Part shown: positions 44,025-53,800 of the stretch, one piece after another | How positions within the stretch are numbered: the stretch's first letter is position 1 | How the letters are laid out: each line of letters starts with the position of its first letter | Assembly: GCF_040111675.1 (NCBI RefSeq) | Contig: NZ_CP157794.1 | Span: forward strand, 2,749,501 to 2,813,500 | Length of the DNA: 64,000 nt | Direction of reading: 5' to 3' | Source: Salinarimonas sp. | Lineage (GTDB): Bacteria > Pseudomonadota > Alphaproteobacteria > Rhizobiales > Beijerinckiaceae | Made by a program: the position numbers and the translations under genes | The notes under the pieces: generated by a model | What the model was told of the DNA's origin: nothing | The model's database searches: none | The model's input: the letters and a program-made list of their open reading frames with translations, nothing else

Positions 44025-44051
44025 GTCCCGGCGCCCGCGCGGCGCCGGGAC
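44025..44051 (+). other. Perfect stem-loop between binding protein 2 and permease
   Basis: GTCCCGGCGCC and GGCGCCGGGAC form a perfect 11-bp stem with a 5-nt loop in the 52-bp gap before the permease gene. There is no T-run, so it is probably an mRNA-stabilising or processing hairpin that raises the binding protein over the permease. Confidence 0.6.
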
Positions 44052-44064
44052 GCGACGGGACGCC

Positions 44065-44787
44065 ATGACGCCGATCGGCTTTTTCGAGATCATCGGGTTC
44101 GGCGAGCGCGGCTGGGGGGCCGCGCTCCTCCTCGCGGCGGGCGTGACGCTCGCGGTCGCGATCTGCGGCTTCCTCGTCGGCTCCGTGCTCGGCGCCACCG
44201 CTGCGGCCGCCAAGCTCTCCGGCTCGCGCATCGCGGCGGCGGTGGGTGATTTCTACACCACCGTGCTGCGCGGCATCCCGGACCTGCTCGTCATCTACCT
44301 GTTCTATTTCGGCGGATCGCTGGCGCTCACCAATATCGGCCGGATGCTCGGCTACGACGGCTTCCTCGGGCTGCCCGTCTTCATCACCGGCGCGCTGGCG
44401 ATCGGCGTCGTCAACGGCGCCTATCAGGCCGAGGTCTTCCGCGGCGCCTATCTCTCGCTCTCCAAGGGCGAGCTCGAGGCGGCGCGCTCGGTGGGCATGA
44501 GCCGGTGGCTGATGTTCCGCCGCATCGTGATCCCGCAGGTGATGCGCTACGCCATTCCGGGGCTCGGCAACGTCTGGCAGCTGGCCTTGAAGGAATCGGC
44601 GCTCATCTCCGTCATCGGCCTCGTCGAGCTGCTGCGCCAGGCGCAGATCGGCGCGGGCTCCACCCGCCAGCCGTTCTACTTCTTCCTGGCTGCGGCGATC
44701 CTCTATCTCGCGCTCACCACGATCTCCACCTACGCCTTCCAGAAGGCGGAGGACCGGGCGATGCGCGGCGTCCGGAGGGCGAGCTGA
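44065..44787 (+). CDS. Amino-acid ABC transporter permease 1 (HisQ/OccQ type)
   Basis: A 240-aa inner-membrane permease. It has about five transmembrane helices and the EAA loop (GELEAARSVGMSRWLMFRRIVIPQ) that contacts the ATPase. FYTTVLRGIPDLLVIYLFYFG is typical of the HisQ/OccQ branch. It forms a heterodimer with the next permease. Its stop overlaps the next start by 1 nt (TGATG). Confidence 0.93.
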   Translation: MTPIGFFEIIGFGERGWGAALLLAAGVTLAVAICGFLVGSVLGATAAAAKLSGSRIAAAVGDFYTTVLRGIPDLLVIYLFYFGGSLALTNIGRMLGYDGFLGLPVFITGALAIGVVNGAYQAEVFRGAYLSLSKGELEAARSVGMSRWLMFRRIVIPQVMRYAIPGLGNVWQLALKESALISVIGLVELLRQAQIGAGSTRQPFYFFLAAAILYLALTTISTYAFQKAEDRAMRGVRRAS

Positions 44788-45527
44788 TGGATCTCGCCTT
44801 CCTGTGGAAGACGTTCCTCACCCTGATCGAGGGCGTGCCGCTGCTGCTCGAGCTCGCCGGCCTGTCCCTCGCGGCGGGCGCGGTCTTCGCGCTCCTGCTC
44901 GCGACGATGCGGCTCTCAGGCGTCGCCGTCCTCGACTGGACGGCGCAGGCCTACATCTTCGTCTTCCGCGGCACGCCGCTCCTGGTGCAGATCTTCCTGA
45001 TCTATTACGGGCTCGGGCAGTTCCGCCCCGCCCTCCAGGACATCGGCATCTGGTGGTTCTTCCGCGAGCCGTTCTACTGCGCCGTCTTCGCGCTCACCCT
45101 CAACACCGCCGCCTATTCCGCCGAGATCATCCGCGGCGGGCTCCTCTCCGTGCCCCACGGGCAGATCGAGGCGGCCAAGGCCTGCGGCATGTCGCGGGCC
45201 ATGCGCTTCCGGCGCATCACCCTGCCGATCGCCATCCGCCAGGCGCTGCCCGCCTACGGCAACGAGATCATCCTGATGGTGAAGGCGACCTCGCTCGCTT
45301 CCGTCATCACCCTGATGGAGGTGACCGGCCTCGCCCACCGCACCATCGCCCAGACCTTCCGGGCCGTGGAGGTGTTCGTGGTGGCCGGCGCGATCTACCT
45401 GTTCATCAACTTCGTCGTCACCCGGGCCATCCTCTATCTCGAATGGCGGCTCTCCCCGCATCTGCGGCGCCCGCCGGAGGCCGAGCCGGTGATGAAGCCC
45501 GCCCCGGCCCATGCGCGGGGCGCCTGA
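44787..45527 (+). CDS. Amino-acid ABC transporter permease 2 (HisM/OccM type)
   Basis: A 246-aa permease paired with the previous one. It carries its own EAA loop ([23 protein letters not shown]) and the family segment [22 protein letters not shown]. The last 25 residues are a proline-rich cytoplasmic tail. The ATPase gene begins immediately after the stop, so the three are translated together. Confidence 0.93.
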   Translation: MDLAFLWKTFLTLIEGVPLLLELAGLSLAAGAVFALLLATMRLSGVAVLDWTAQAYIFVFRGTPLLVQIFLIYYGLGQFRPALQDIGIWWFFREPFYCAVFALTLNTAAYSAEIIRGGLLSVPHGQIEAAKACGMSRAMRFRRITLPIAIRQALPAYGNEIILMVKATSLASVITLMEVTGLAHRTIAQTFRAVEVFVVAGAIYLFINFVVTRAILYLEWRLSPHLRRPPEAEPVMKPAPAHARGA

Positions 45528-45528
45528 C

Positions 45529-46308
45529 ATGAGCGAGCGCGAGATGACAGACGTCGCCGTAACCGTCCGCGACCTGCGCAAGAGCTTCGGCGCGCTCGAG
45601 GTCCTGAAGGGCGTCTCCCTCGCCGCGCGCGAGGGCGACGTGATCTCGATCCTCGGCGCCTCCGGGTCCGGCAAGTCGACCATGCTGCGCTGCATCAACA
45701 TGCTGGAAGTGCCCGACAGCGGCGAGATCACCATCGGCGGCGAGACGATCGGGCTGAAGAAGACGCGCCGCGGCATGCAGCCGGCGGACGCCCGCCAGGT
45801 CGACCGCATCCGCTCCGAGGTCGCCATGGTGTTCCAGAGCTTCAACCTCTGGTCCCATATGACCATCCTCGAGAACGTGGTCGAGGCGCCGATCCACGTG
45901 CAGAAGCGCCCCAGGCAGGAGGCGCTCGACGAGGGCATGGCGCTGCTCGAGAAGGTCGGCATCGCCGACAAGGCGAAGCACTATCCCTCCCACCTCTCCG
46001 GCGGCCAGCAGCAGCGCGCGGCCATCGCCCGCGCGCTCGCCATGCGCCCCCGCGTGATGCTGTTCGACGAGCCGACCTCCGCGCTCGACCCCGAGCTCGT
46101 CGGCGAGGTGCTTCGCGTCATGCGCGCGCTCGCCGAGGAGGGCCGCACCATGCTCGTCGTCACCCACGAGATGGGCTTCGCCAAGGACGTCTCGAACCGG
46201 GTGGTGTTCCTGCACCAGGGGGTGGTCGAGGAGGAGGGCCCGCCCTCCGAGGTGTTCGGCGCGCCGAAATCGGACCGCTTCCGGCAGTTCATCTCGTCCC
46301 ATCGGTGA
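45529..46308 (+). CDS. Amino-acid ABC transporter ATPase (HisP/OccP type)
   Basis: A 259-aa ATPase that drives the importer from the cytoplasmic side. Walker A is GASGSGKST, the signature is LSGGQQQR, Walker B is [14 protein letters not shown], and the switch His is in VVTHEMGFA. It starts 1 bp after the permease 2 stop. The last 20 nt overlap the end of a gene on the other strand. Confidence 0.96.
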   Translation: MSEREMTDVAVTVRDLRKSFGALEVLKGVSLAAREGDVISILGASGSGKSTMLRCINMLEVPDSGEITIGGETIGLKKTRRGMQPADARQVDRIRSEVAMVFQSFNLWSHMTILENVVEAPIHVQKRPRQEALDEGMALLEKVGIADKAKHYPSHLSGGQQQRAAIARALAMRPRVMLFDEPTSALDPELVGEVLRVMRALAEEGRTMLVVTHEMGFAKDVSNRVVFLHQGVVEEEGPPSEVFGAPKSDRFRQFISSHR

Positions 46309-46588
46309 AGCGGGAGCGGTCGCGCTTCGCCTTGGCCACCAGCGCCGCGACCCCGAGGATCGCCGCCGAGACGAGCAGCCACAGGGCGCCCACCGCGAGC
46401 AGCCCGAGGTCGCGCAGGGTCTCGAAGAACCAGGCGATCCAGGCGACCTGGTCGGGGTCGCGCGCCGCGAGATCGGCGCGCTCGACGGCGAAGGTTCCGA
46501 ACAGGTCGATCACGCCGTAGCCCACGAGGGCCGCGAGCGACCAGACCGCGACGAGTATCCAGGCGACGATCCAAACGCCCCGCGCCAT
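46289..46588 (-). CDS. Small membrane protein of unknown function
   Basis: A 99-aa protein with two hydrophobic segments ([24 protein letters not shown] and [25 protein letters not shown]) and a charged tail. The last 20 nt overlap the ABC ATPase gene tail to tail. I do not recognise the family. Confidence 0.7.
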   Translation of the reverse strand: MARGVWIVAWILVAVWSLAALVGYGVIDLFGTFAVERADLAARDPDQVAWIAWFFETLRDLGLLAVGALWLLVSAAILGVAALVAKAKRDRSRFTDGTR

Positions 46589-46742
46589 CGAATTGCCTCC
46601 ATCGGCTGGTGAAACCCGCACGCTCCGTCAACGGCGAACGGGGCCACAGCGATCCGCGCCGCGTGCGCGCAAACGCGAAGACGGCCGCCGCAGGCCGCAA
46701 GGATTTCCGGGGGCGCCCCGTTTCGAAGGACGCCGTTTCGAC

Positions 46743-47510
46743 ATGCGTATCGCGTTCCACGTCCGCGCGCCCCTCGCGCGCGCGACCACCCGCCCGGCCG
46801 CACACCTCCTGGCCGCACTCCTCCTCACCGCTCTCCCGATGGCGCTCGCGGACCCGTCTCGCGCGGAGGGCCTCTCGCACGTCTACGCCACGATCAAGCC
46901 GCCGGAGGTCTCGACCGAGACGCCCGAGAGCGGCGACGCCGAAGGCGCGGACCAGCAGGCCCGGTCCGATGCCGAGCGCTATGACGAGACCGAGGCGGTC
47001 GCCTCGGCGACCCCGCCGCCCCTGCCCGCCGGAGACGGCGGCCTCGCCAACGTCTACGCCACGCTCAAGCCCGCCGAACGGCTGGAGGAGGATCTCGATG
47101 AGGACGCCGCCGCGGCGCAGGCCCGCCGCGAGATCGACGTCGACACGACCGGCGCGCTGCCTCGCACGCTCGGGGGCTTCGCGGCCAAGGTCGATGCGGG
47201 CGCGATCTGGGTGCGCGAGAGCGCGCCGACCCGCTGCCTGCCGGGGGACCTCACGCAGGTGGTCGCCCAGGTGGCCGAGCGCTTCGGCGCGGTGCGCATC
47301 ATGTCGACCCACCGCAGCGCCTCGCGCAATCGCCGCGCCGGCGGCGCCCCGCGCTCGATGCATCTCTCCTGCCGGGCGATCGACTTCCGCGTCGCCGCCC
47401 GCGGCCGCCAGGTCCTCGCCTTCCTGCGCGATCACCCGGCGGTGGGCGGCCTCAAGCTCTACCGCTCGGGCCTGATCCACATCGACGACGGAGAGCGGCG
47501 CAGCTGGTGA
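46743..47510 (+). CDS. M15-like peptidase/DUF882 domain protein, exported
   Basis: A 255-aa protein with a signal peptide (HLLAALLLTALPMALADPSRAEG), a long acidic linker containing two copies of a SHVYATIKP/ANVYATLKP box, and a C-terminal domain with HRSASRNRRAGGAPRSMHLSCRAIDFRV and GLIHIDDGERRSW. These carry the zinc-ligand pattern of the M15/YcbK group, so it probably trims or binds peptidoglycan in the periplasm. The linker repeats are seen; their use is unknown. Confidence 0.82.
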   Translation: MRIAFHVRAPLARATTRPAAHLLAALLLTALPMALADPSRAEGLSHVYATIKPPEVSTETPESGDAEGADQQARSDAERYDETEAVASATPPPLPAGDGGLANVYATLKPAERLEEDLDEDAAAAQARREIDVDTTGALPRTLGGFAAKVDAGAIWVRESAPTRCLPGDLTQVVAQVAERFGAVRIMSTHRSASRNRRAGGAPRSMHLSCRAIDFRVAARGRQVLAFLRDHPAVGGLKLYRSGLIHIDDGERRSW

Positions 47511-47553
47511 GGCGTCCCTCCCCTTCGCCGCCGCGTGCGCTACACTCCTCGTC

Positions 47554-48384
47554 ATGAGAACCGCCCTGCGCGCCACGGCCCTCGCCCTCGTCGTGTTCCT
47601 CGCGGCCTTCGCCCTGCCGCTCGGCACGCACGCGCTCTGGTGGATGTCGCGCGACGACATCCCGGCGCGCTGGAGCACGGCGGACTGGTCGAGCGCCGGC
47701 CTCCTCCCGCAGGACGCGCGCGCCGCGCCGCAGGCGCTGGTGCGGGTCTACGCCGCGCGCACGGGCCGCTGGCGCGGGGCGGTGGCCCACCATTCCTGGA
47801 TCGTGGTGAAGGAGGCGGGCGCGACCGCCTATACCCGCTACGACAAGGTCGGCTGGGGCTCGCCGATCCGTGTCAACGGCTGGGCGCCGGACGGGCGCTG
47901 GTACTCGAACCCACCCGAGCTCGTCCTCGCCCTCGACGGCCCCGCGGCCGAGGCCGCGATCCCCGCCCTGCGCGCCGCCGTCGCGGCCTATCCCTGGACC
48001 GGATACGGCGACTACCGCGCCTGGCCAGGCCCCAACTCGAACACCTTCGTCGCCTTCGTCCTGGAGGAGGCCGCCCGCACCGCCCCCGCCCTCGCCGTCG
48101 CCCTGCCGCCCACCGCGCTCGGCAAGGACTGGTCTCCCGAGGGCTGGCGCGCCGCCCTCGCCGCCGGCGGGACGGGCCTGCGCCTGTCCTGGTCCGGCCT
48201 CGCGGGGGTGACCATCGGCTGGATCGAGGGCGTCGAGCTCAACCTGATGGGCCTCGTCGCCGGCCTCGACCTGCGCCGCCCGGCGATCAAGCTGCCGGGC
48301 TGGGGGCGGATCGGGGTGGGGATCGGGGCGCAGGCGGCGGAGGGGGACGAGGCTCCGGAACGCGCGAGTTCCGATCGCGAATAG
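47554..48384 (+). CDS. DUF3750 domain protein
   Basis: A 276-aa protein with an N-terminal hydrophobic anchor (LALVVFLAAFALPLGTHALWWM). The DUF3750 core includes VAHHSWIVVKEAGATAYTRYDKVGWG and YPWTGYGDYRAWPGPNSNTFVAFVL, whose Asn-His and Cys-free pattern recalls papain-like/NlpC-type folds without a sure catalytic Cys. Envelope location is likely; function is unknown. It follows the M15-like gene by 43 bp. Confidence 0.8.
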   Translation: MRTALRATALALVVFLAAFALPLGTHALWWMSRDDIPARWSTADWSSAGLLPQDARAAPQALVRVYAARTGRWRGAVAHHSWIVVKEAGATAYTRYDKVGWGSPIRVNGWAPDGRWYSNPPELVLALDGPAAEAAIPALRAAVAAYPWTGYGDYRAWPGPNSNTFVAFVLEEAARTAPALAVALPPTALGKDWSPEGWRAALAAGGTGLRLSWSGLAGVTIGWIEGVELNLMGLVAGLDLRRPAIKLPGWGRIGVGIGAQAAEGDEAPERASSDRE

Positions 48385-48484
48385 AGCGAGGTGCCTCGCG
48401 ACCTGACACTCGGCGCCGGCGAATTACCGTCGCCTTAGGAAGGGGGCAATGCACGGTGCCCGTTCAGATCGACGTGGAGCTTGT

Positions 48485-48673
48485 CCTTCCCTGTAGGGGA
48501 AGGTGTCGCGCCGCGAAGCGGCGTGACGGATGGGGCGCGCCGAAGGCGCGTTCCGCGAAGCGGAAGCGCCCGGCGGCGTCCGGCTCCCCCGTCGATTTCG
48601 GCTTCGCCGAACGCGCGTGCCGCGCGCCCCATCCGTCTCCGCTTCGCGGAGCCACCTTCCCCTACAGGGAAGG
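48485..48673. repeat. Palindromic intergenic repeat element (type 3)
   Basis: About 190 bp with near-perfect inverted ends: CTTCCCTGTAGGGGAAGG on the left and CCTTCCCCTACAGGGAAG on the right, then GACGGATGGGGCGCGC facing GCGCGCCCCATCCGTC. Small hairpins built on GCCGCGAAGCGGC and CCGCTTCGCGG lie inside. It is a third, sequence-distinct palindromic family. It occupies most of the gap 48385-48734; nothing else is seen there. Confidence 0.8.
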
Positions 48674-48734
48674 AGAAGGGTCGGTGCCCGCCCTCACCGA
48701 GTTCCCGCCACGGCAAAGGGTGGACGTCGCGCTC

Positions 48735-50852
48735 CTACTCCAGCCGCACGCTCACGCTGTCCGTCTCGCCCTGCGCGTCGATCACCGTGATGCGGGCGAA
48801 GCCGGCGCCGTCGGGGCGCCAGGCGCTCTCGCGGCGCAGGCTCGCCTCGCCGACGGGCGCGCCGTTGACGAGCCAGGTGAGCGGCAGCGCGCCGCCCTGG
48901 GCCTTGAGCGCGAGGCGGCTCTCGCGCGCGCCGGCTTCGTCGACGAGGCCGAGATCGACCCGCGCGCCGTCGGGCGGGAAGGCGACGGCGAGGCGCGCCG
49001 TGGCGGTCGCGGCGATGGTCTTCGGGCGGTCCTGGCGGATATGGCGCAAGGGCGGCGGCAGGCCCGCCGTCGTCGTGACCAGCGCATGCGCCGGCACGGG
49101 CAGCGGCTCGGGATCCGTGTCGAGCCGCGCGAAGGCGTCGAACAGGAGGGGCGCGGCGGCGTTGCGACCCGTCAGCCCGGGCGCCGCGCCGCCGTCGGCG
49201 CGCCCGACCCACACCGCGATCGTGTGCGCCCGGTCCCAGCCGATCGCCCAGGCGTCGCGAAAGCCGTAGGACGTGCCGGTCTTGTAGGCGATGCGCCCGC
49301 CGCGCGCGCCCTCCGGCGCGGGCGCGCCCCGCAGGACGTCGAAGACGTACCAGGCGGCGACCGGGTCGGCGACGGGCATCGGGCGGGGCTCGTCCGCCTC
49401 GGGCGTCTCGCCCACGCGGGTGACGAGATCGGGCGCGGCCCCGCCGCGCGCCAGGCCGGCGTAGAGGCGCGCGACGTCCGTGAGCGTGATCCCGAGCCCG
49501 CCGAGCCCCACCGCCAGCCCCGGCGCGGTCTCCCGCGGCACGACGACCGTCGCCCCCGCCTGGCGCAGGCGCGCGACGAAGCGCGCCGGGCCGACGCCGG
49601 AGAGCAGCGCCACGGCGGGCACGTTGAGCGATTCCTGCAGCGCCCGCCGGGCGGTGACCGCGCCCTGGTAGCCGAGGTCGAAATTCTCCGGCGCGTAGAT
49701 CCCGTAGCGGACGGGGCGGTCCTCCAGGATCGTCTCGGGATGGGCGAGCCCGGTCTCGAAGGCGAGGGCGTAGATGAAAGGCTTCAACGCAGAGCCGGGG
49801 GAGCGCACGGCGCGGGTCATGTCGATCGCCCCGCGGCGTGCGTTCGCGAGATACCCGGCCGAGCCGACATGGGCGAGCACCTCGCCCGTGCGGTTGTCGA
49901 TCACGAGGATCGCGGCGGAGAGCTGGGGCCCGAGGCGGGCGACGCGCCCGGAAACGAGGCGCTCCAGCCCCGCCTGCAGGCCGCCGTCGATGGCGAGGCG
50001 GTGCGCCTGCGCCTCCGGCCGCTCGGCGCGGGCCGCGTCGGCGGCGTGGGCGGCGTGCATGGGGAAGAGCCGCCGCGCGATGGGCACCGCCTCGCGCTCC
50101 GCCGCCTCCCGCTCGCGGGCGGTGATCACGCCGCGCTCGAGCGCGCGGTCGAGGACGCGGGCGCGGGCCGCGCGGGCGCTCTCGGGATGGCGGTCCGGCC
50201 TCCGGGTCTCGGGGCTCTGCGGCAAAGCCACCAGAAGCGCCGCCTCGGCGTGGGAGAGCCGCTTCGGCTCGCGGCCGAAATAGGCGAGGCTCGCCGCCCG
50301 CACGCCCTCCAGGTTCCCGCCATAGGGCGCGAGCGCGAGATAGAGGGCGAGGATCTCCTCCTTGGTGTGCGTGCGCTCCAACTGCCGCGCCCGCACGATC
50401 TGGCGCAGCTTCGCCGCGAGGCTGCGCTCGGCGCGCGGCTCGACGAGGCGCGCGACCTGCATGGTCAGCGTCGATGCGCCGGACACGATTCGGCCGTTCG
50501 CCGCGAGCTGCCAGGCGGCGCGGGCGAGCGCCCGCCAGTCGACGCCGGAATGCGTCTCGAAGCGCGCGTCCTCGTAGGCCGTCAGCATGGAGAGGAAGGT
50601 CGGGTCGACGTCGTCGACCGCCACCGGCAGCCGCCAGCGGCCGTCGGCGGTGGCGTAGGGGCGCAGCAGGTCGCCGTCGCGGTCGAGCACGACGACGGAG
50701 CGCGCGGCGGCCGGCGCGAGGTCGAGCGGCCCGAGGGAGGCCGTGACGCGCTGATAGGCGAGCGCCCCCGCCGCCGCGGCGACGAGGGCGACGGCGACGA
50801 GCGCGCCCGCGATCGCCGCCGCGAGCCGCAGACGTGGGCGCCGCGCGCTCAA
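48735..50852 (-). CDS. pbpC: Penicillin-binding protein 1C
   Basis: A 705-aa bifunctional peptidoglycan synthase. After one transmembrane anchor comes the GT51 glycosyltransferase domain (AYEDARFETHSGVD with the catalytic Glu), then the transpeptidase domain with SALK (Ser354, Lys357), SLN (QESLNVPAV) and KTG (YKTGTSYGFRDAW). A BiPBP_C beta domain closes the protein. It follows the alpha-2-macroglobulin gene by 13 bp; that pair is conserved in many Proteobacteria and is thought to defend the periplasm against proteases. Confidence 0.96.
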   Translation of the reverse strand: MSARRPRLRLAAAIAGALVAVALVAAAAGALAYQRVTASLGPLDLAPAAARSVVVLDRDGDLLRPYATADGRWRLPVAVDDVDPTFLSMLTAYEDARFETHSGVDWRALARAAWQLAANGRIVSGASTLTMQVARLVEPRAERSLAAKLRQIVRARQLERTHTKEEILALYLALAPYGGNLEGVRAASLAYFGREPKRLSHAEAALLVALPQSPETRRPDRHPESARAARARVLDRALERGVITAREREAAEREAVPIARRLFPMHAAHAADAARAERPEAQAHRLAIDGGLQAGLERLVSGRVARLGPQLSAAILVIDNRTGEVLAHVGSAGYLANARRGAIDMTRAVRSPGSALKPFIYALAFETGLAHPETILEDRPVRYGIYAPENFDLGYQGAVTARRALQESLNVPAVALLSGVGPARFVARLRQAGATVVVPRETAPGLAVGLGGLGITLTDVARLYAGLARGGAAPDLVTRVGETPEADEPRPMPVADPVAAWYVFDVLRGAPAPEGARGGRIAYKTGTSYGFRDAWAIGWDRAHTIAVWVGRADGGAAPGLTGRNAAAPLLFDAFARLDTDPEPLPVPAHALVTTTAGLPPPLRHIRQDRPKTIAATATARLAVAFPPDGARVDLGLVDEAGARESRLALKAQGGALPLTWLVNGAPVGEASLRRESAWRPDGAGFARITVIDAQGETDSVSVRLE

Positions 50853-50865
50853 TGCTCCCCTCCCC

Positions 50866-53800
50866 TCAGCGCGCCGGCAGCACGGTCACCGCGCCGAAGC
50901 CGGTGCGGCCGAAGCGCTCGGGCCGGTACATGTCCTCCGCGCTCGCCGGCGGGTGCAGGTAGATCCCCGGCGTCGTCGCGCGCACGACATAGGCGAGGGT
51001 GAGGGTCGAGAACGGCTCGCCGAACGAGTCGAAGGCCGCGACGAAACGGTCGTCGCGATATTCCACCCGGTCCGGCTCCGCCTCGCGGGAGAGCCAAGGC
51101 AGCGCCGAGACCGTTTCCGAATCGACCAGCGCCGGATTGTCGATCTCGAAGCCCGCGGGCAGCCGGTCGACGACCAGCACGCGCCCGGCGACGCCGTCGG
51201 TGTTCGTCACCCGCAGCACCGCGACGAGGCGCTGGTTCTGACGCACCTCGGCGGGATCGACCTCGTTTCCGTCGAGATCGTAATAGGTGCTCACCACCTC
51301 GAAGCCGTTCTCCTCCGGCGGGTCGCGGCCGATCGGGTTGCCGGTGACGGTGATCGCCGCCTCGACGCCTGCGGGTCCCTCGTTGCGGATGGAGACGCCG
51401 CCCCCGGCCAGATCCTCGGCCGCGAAGCCGTCGTAATAGGCGCCGCGCCAGGCGGCGCCCGCGACGTCGAGCCGGATGTCGGCGGCCTCCTCGGCGACGC
51501 TGCGCGCGGCCATGGCGAGCCAGGCCATCTCCTGCGTCGACTGACGCGGGTGGGCCGCGCTCTCCTCGTCGATGGCGACGGCCAGGCGCTTCAACGCGCC
51601 GCGGCCGACGTCCGCCTCGCCGACGAGGGCGAGCACGCCCGCCGCGTCGCGCAGGCGCGAGCCGTAATCGGACCGCCAGAGGCGGGTACGGGTCTCCTCC
51701 TCGCCCAGCCGGCGCACCGCCGCGGTGAAGGCGCTCTCCGCCCGCTCGCGGTCGCCCAGAAGCGCCAGGCCGGCGCCGATCTGGGCGCGGGCGAGCGGTG
51801 TCTCGAACGCGTCGAGCCGCGCGTCGGCGAGGTAGCGCAGGTCGCCCATGACCGGGCGGCCGTTGCGGGCGAGCACGTAGGCGGCGTAGGCGAGCGCGGC
51901 ACCCTCCCCGCCCGAGACCTCCGTCGTGTTGGCGACGTGGTTGCGAAGCCGCTCGAGCGCGCGATCGAGCGCGCTCTGCGGCGCCTCGAAGCCGAGCTCG
52001 CGGGCGCGGGTGAGGAAGTCGGTCGCGTAGGTCGAGAGCCAGATGTCGTCGGTGTAGGTGCGCGCCGACCACAGGCCGAAGGAGCCGGACGCCGTCTGCC
52101 GCGCCAGCACGCGCGCGATCACGGAGCGGATCGTCTCCTCGCGATCCGCCGGCAGCTCCAGCGCCTCCGGCCCGACCAGCGCCTCGGCGTAGAGCAGCGG
52201 CAGCGCCTGCGAGATCAGCTGCTCCGTGCAGCCGTAGGGGTAGCGCGCCAGCGCCTGGATCATGCCCGCCGGATCGAGCCGGCCGATGGGCGTCACCGCC
52301 AGCGAGACGAGGCCGGTGCCCGGCTGGATGTCGGCGAGGAGATCCTCCGTGACCCGGAGCGAGGCGCCCGGCGCGAGCGGGCGGATGTCGCGGCGCACCA
52401 CGGCGGGCGTGCCCGGCTGGACCGGGAAGGCGACGTCCTGCGCGAGCGCGAGCCCGTCCGGCCCCTCGAGCCGGATCGAGACGCCCGCATTCCCGGGCGC
52501 CAGGGCCGCGAGCGGCACGTTCGCCTCGGCCCGCGCGCCCTCGGCGAGGGTGAGGCGCGTCACGCGCCGGCCGACGGGGATGTCGACGAGGCCCAGCGGC
52601 AGGGTCTCCACGGTATACTCCCCGGCGGGGCCGGAGACGTTCTCGAGCCGCAGATGCAGGCGGCTCTCGTCGCCGACATTGAGGAAGCGCGGCGCGCTCG
52701 CGGCGACGACGACGGGGTCGCGCACCAAGACGTCGACGGAGGCGTCGCCGACCTTCGACGCCGACCAGGCGACGCCCATCACGCGCACCGTGCCGTTGAA
52801 GGCGGGGATGGCGAAGTCCACGCTCGCCGTTCCGTCGGGGCCGACGGTGACGATGCCCGAATGCAGCGCCAGCGGCGGCTGGTCCGGCGGCGGCGCCGCG
52901 AGGCCGGCGGGCGCGCTGTCGCCGCCCGAGCGGATCGCGCCGCGGGTGCCCTGCATGCCGTCGATGAGGTAGCCGTAGAGATCGCGCACCTCCGCGCCGA
53001 GCTGCTTCTGGCCGAGGAAGTAGCCCGTCGCGTCGGGCGCCTCGTACCGGGTCAGCGCCAGGATGCCGACGTCCACCGCGGCGAGGACGACGTGCGCCTC
53101 CTCGCCCGGCGCGAGATTCGCGAGCCGCACCGGCACGGTGAGCGTCCCGCGCGGGCGGATCTCGGCCGGCGGGTCGAGCGCCATCGCGAGATCGCGCGCC
53201 GCGGCGTCGATGGAGAACCAGGAGAGGCCGAGCGCCCTGCCCGGCTGGCGCCGCGCCTCGCGGTCGAGAGGCCGATGGGCGATGGCGACGAGATAGGCGC
53301 CCGCGCCCCAGTCCTCGGAAACGACGAGCTCCGCCCGGGTCCCCTCCCCCGTGACGGGGATGGTCTCCAGCGCGTGCACCCGGTCGGAGATCACGGCGAG
53401 CGTCGCCTCGCCCTCGAAGCGCGCGTCGATCGTCGCGACGAGCGTGTCGCCCGCGGCGTAGGCCTGCCTGTCGAGGGTGAGCGGCAGGAGGTCGGGCGCG
53501 CGCGCCGTGGCGTCGCCGGACCAGCCGACGTCGAAGGAGACGCTGGTGGGCAGGACCGACGGATCCTCGGCGACGACCTCGAGGCGATGCGCGCCCCAGG
53601 AGACCGGCGCCTCGATCCGCACCGCCGCGTCGGGCGAGAGCGTCACCTCGCCGCTGGCGAGCCGCTCGGTCGTGGTCACCGGCTCGAAGCCCCATTGGCC
53701 GTTCGTCTGGTACCATTGGTAGCGCCGCTCGACCTTGTAGAGGCTCCAGCGCGCCTCCCCGCCGAGCCGCGTGCCGTCGGGCCGCGCGGCGACGACGTCG

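Noticed and set aside
31089-48673. CRISPR array or insertion sequences in the repeat-rich gaps
   Set aside because: The elements are single palindromes with no regularly spaced short repeats, no transposase gene and no flanking target duplication that I can see.
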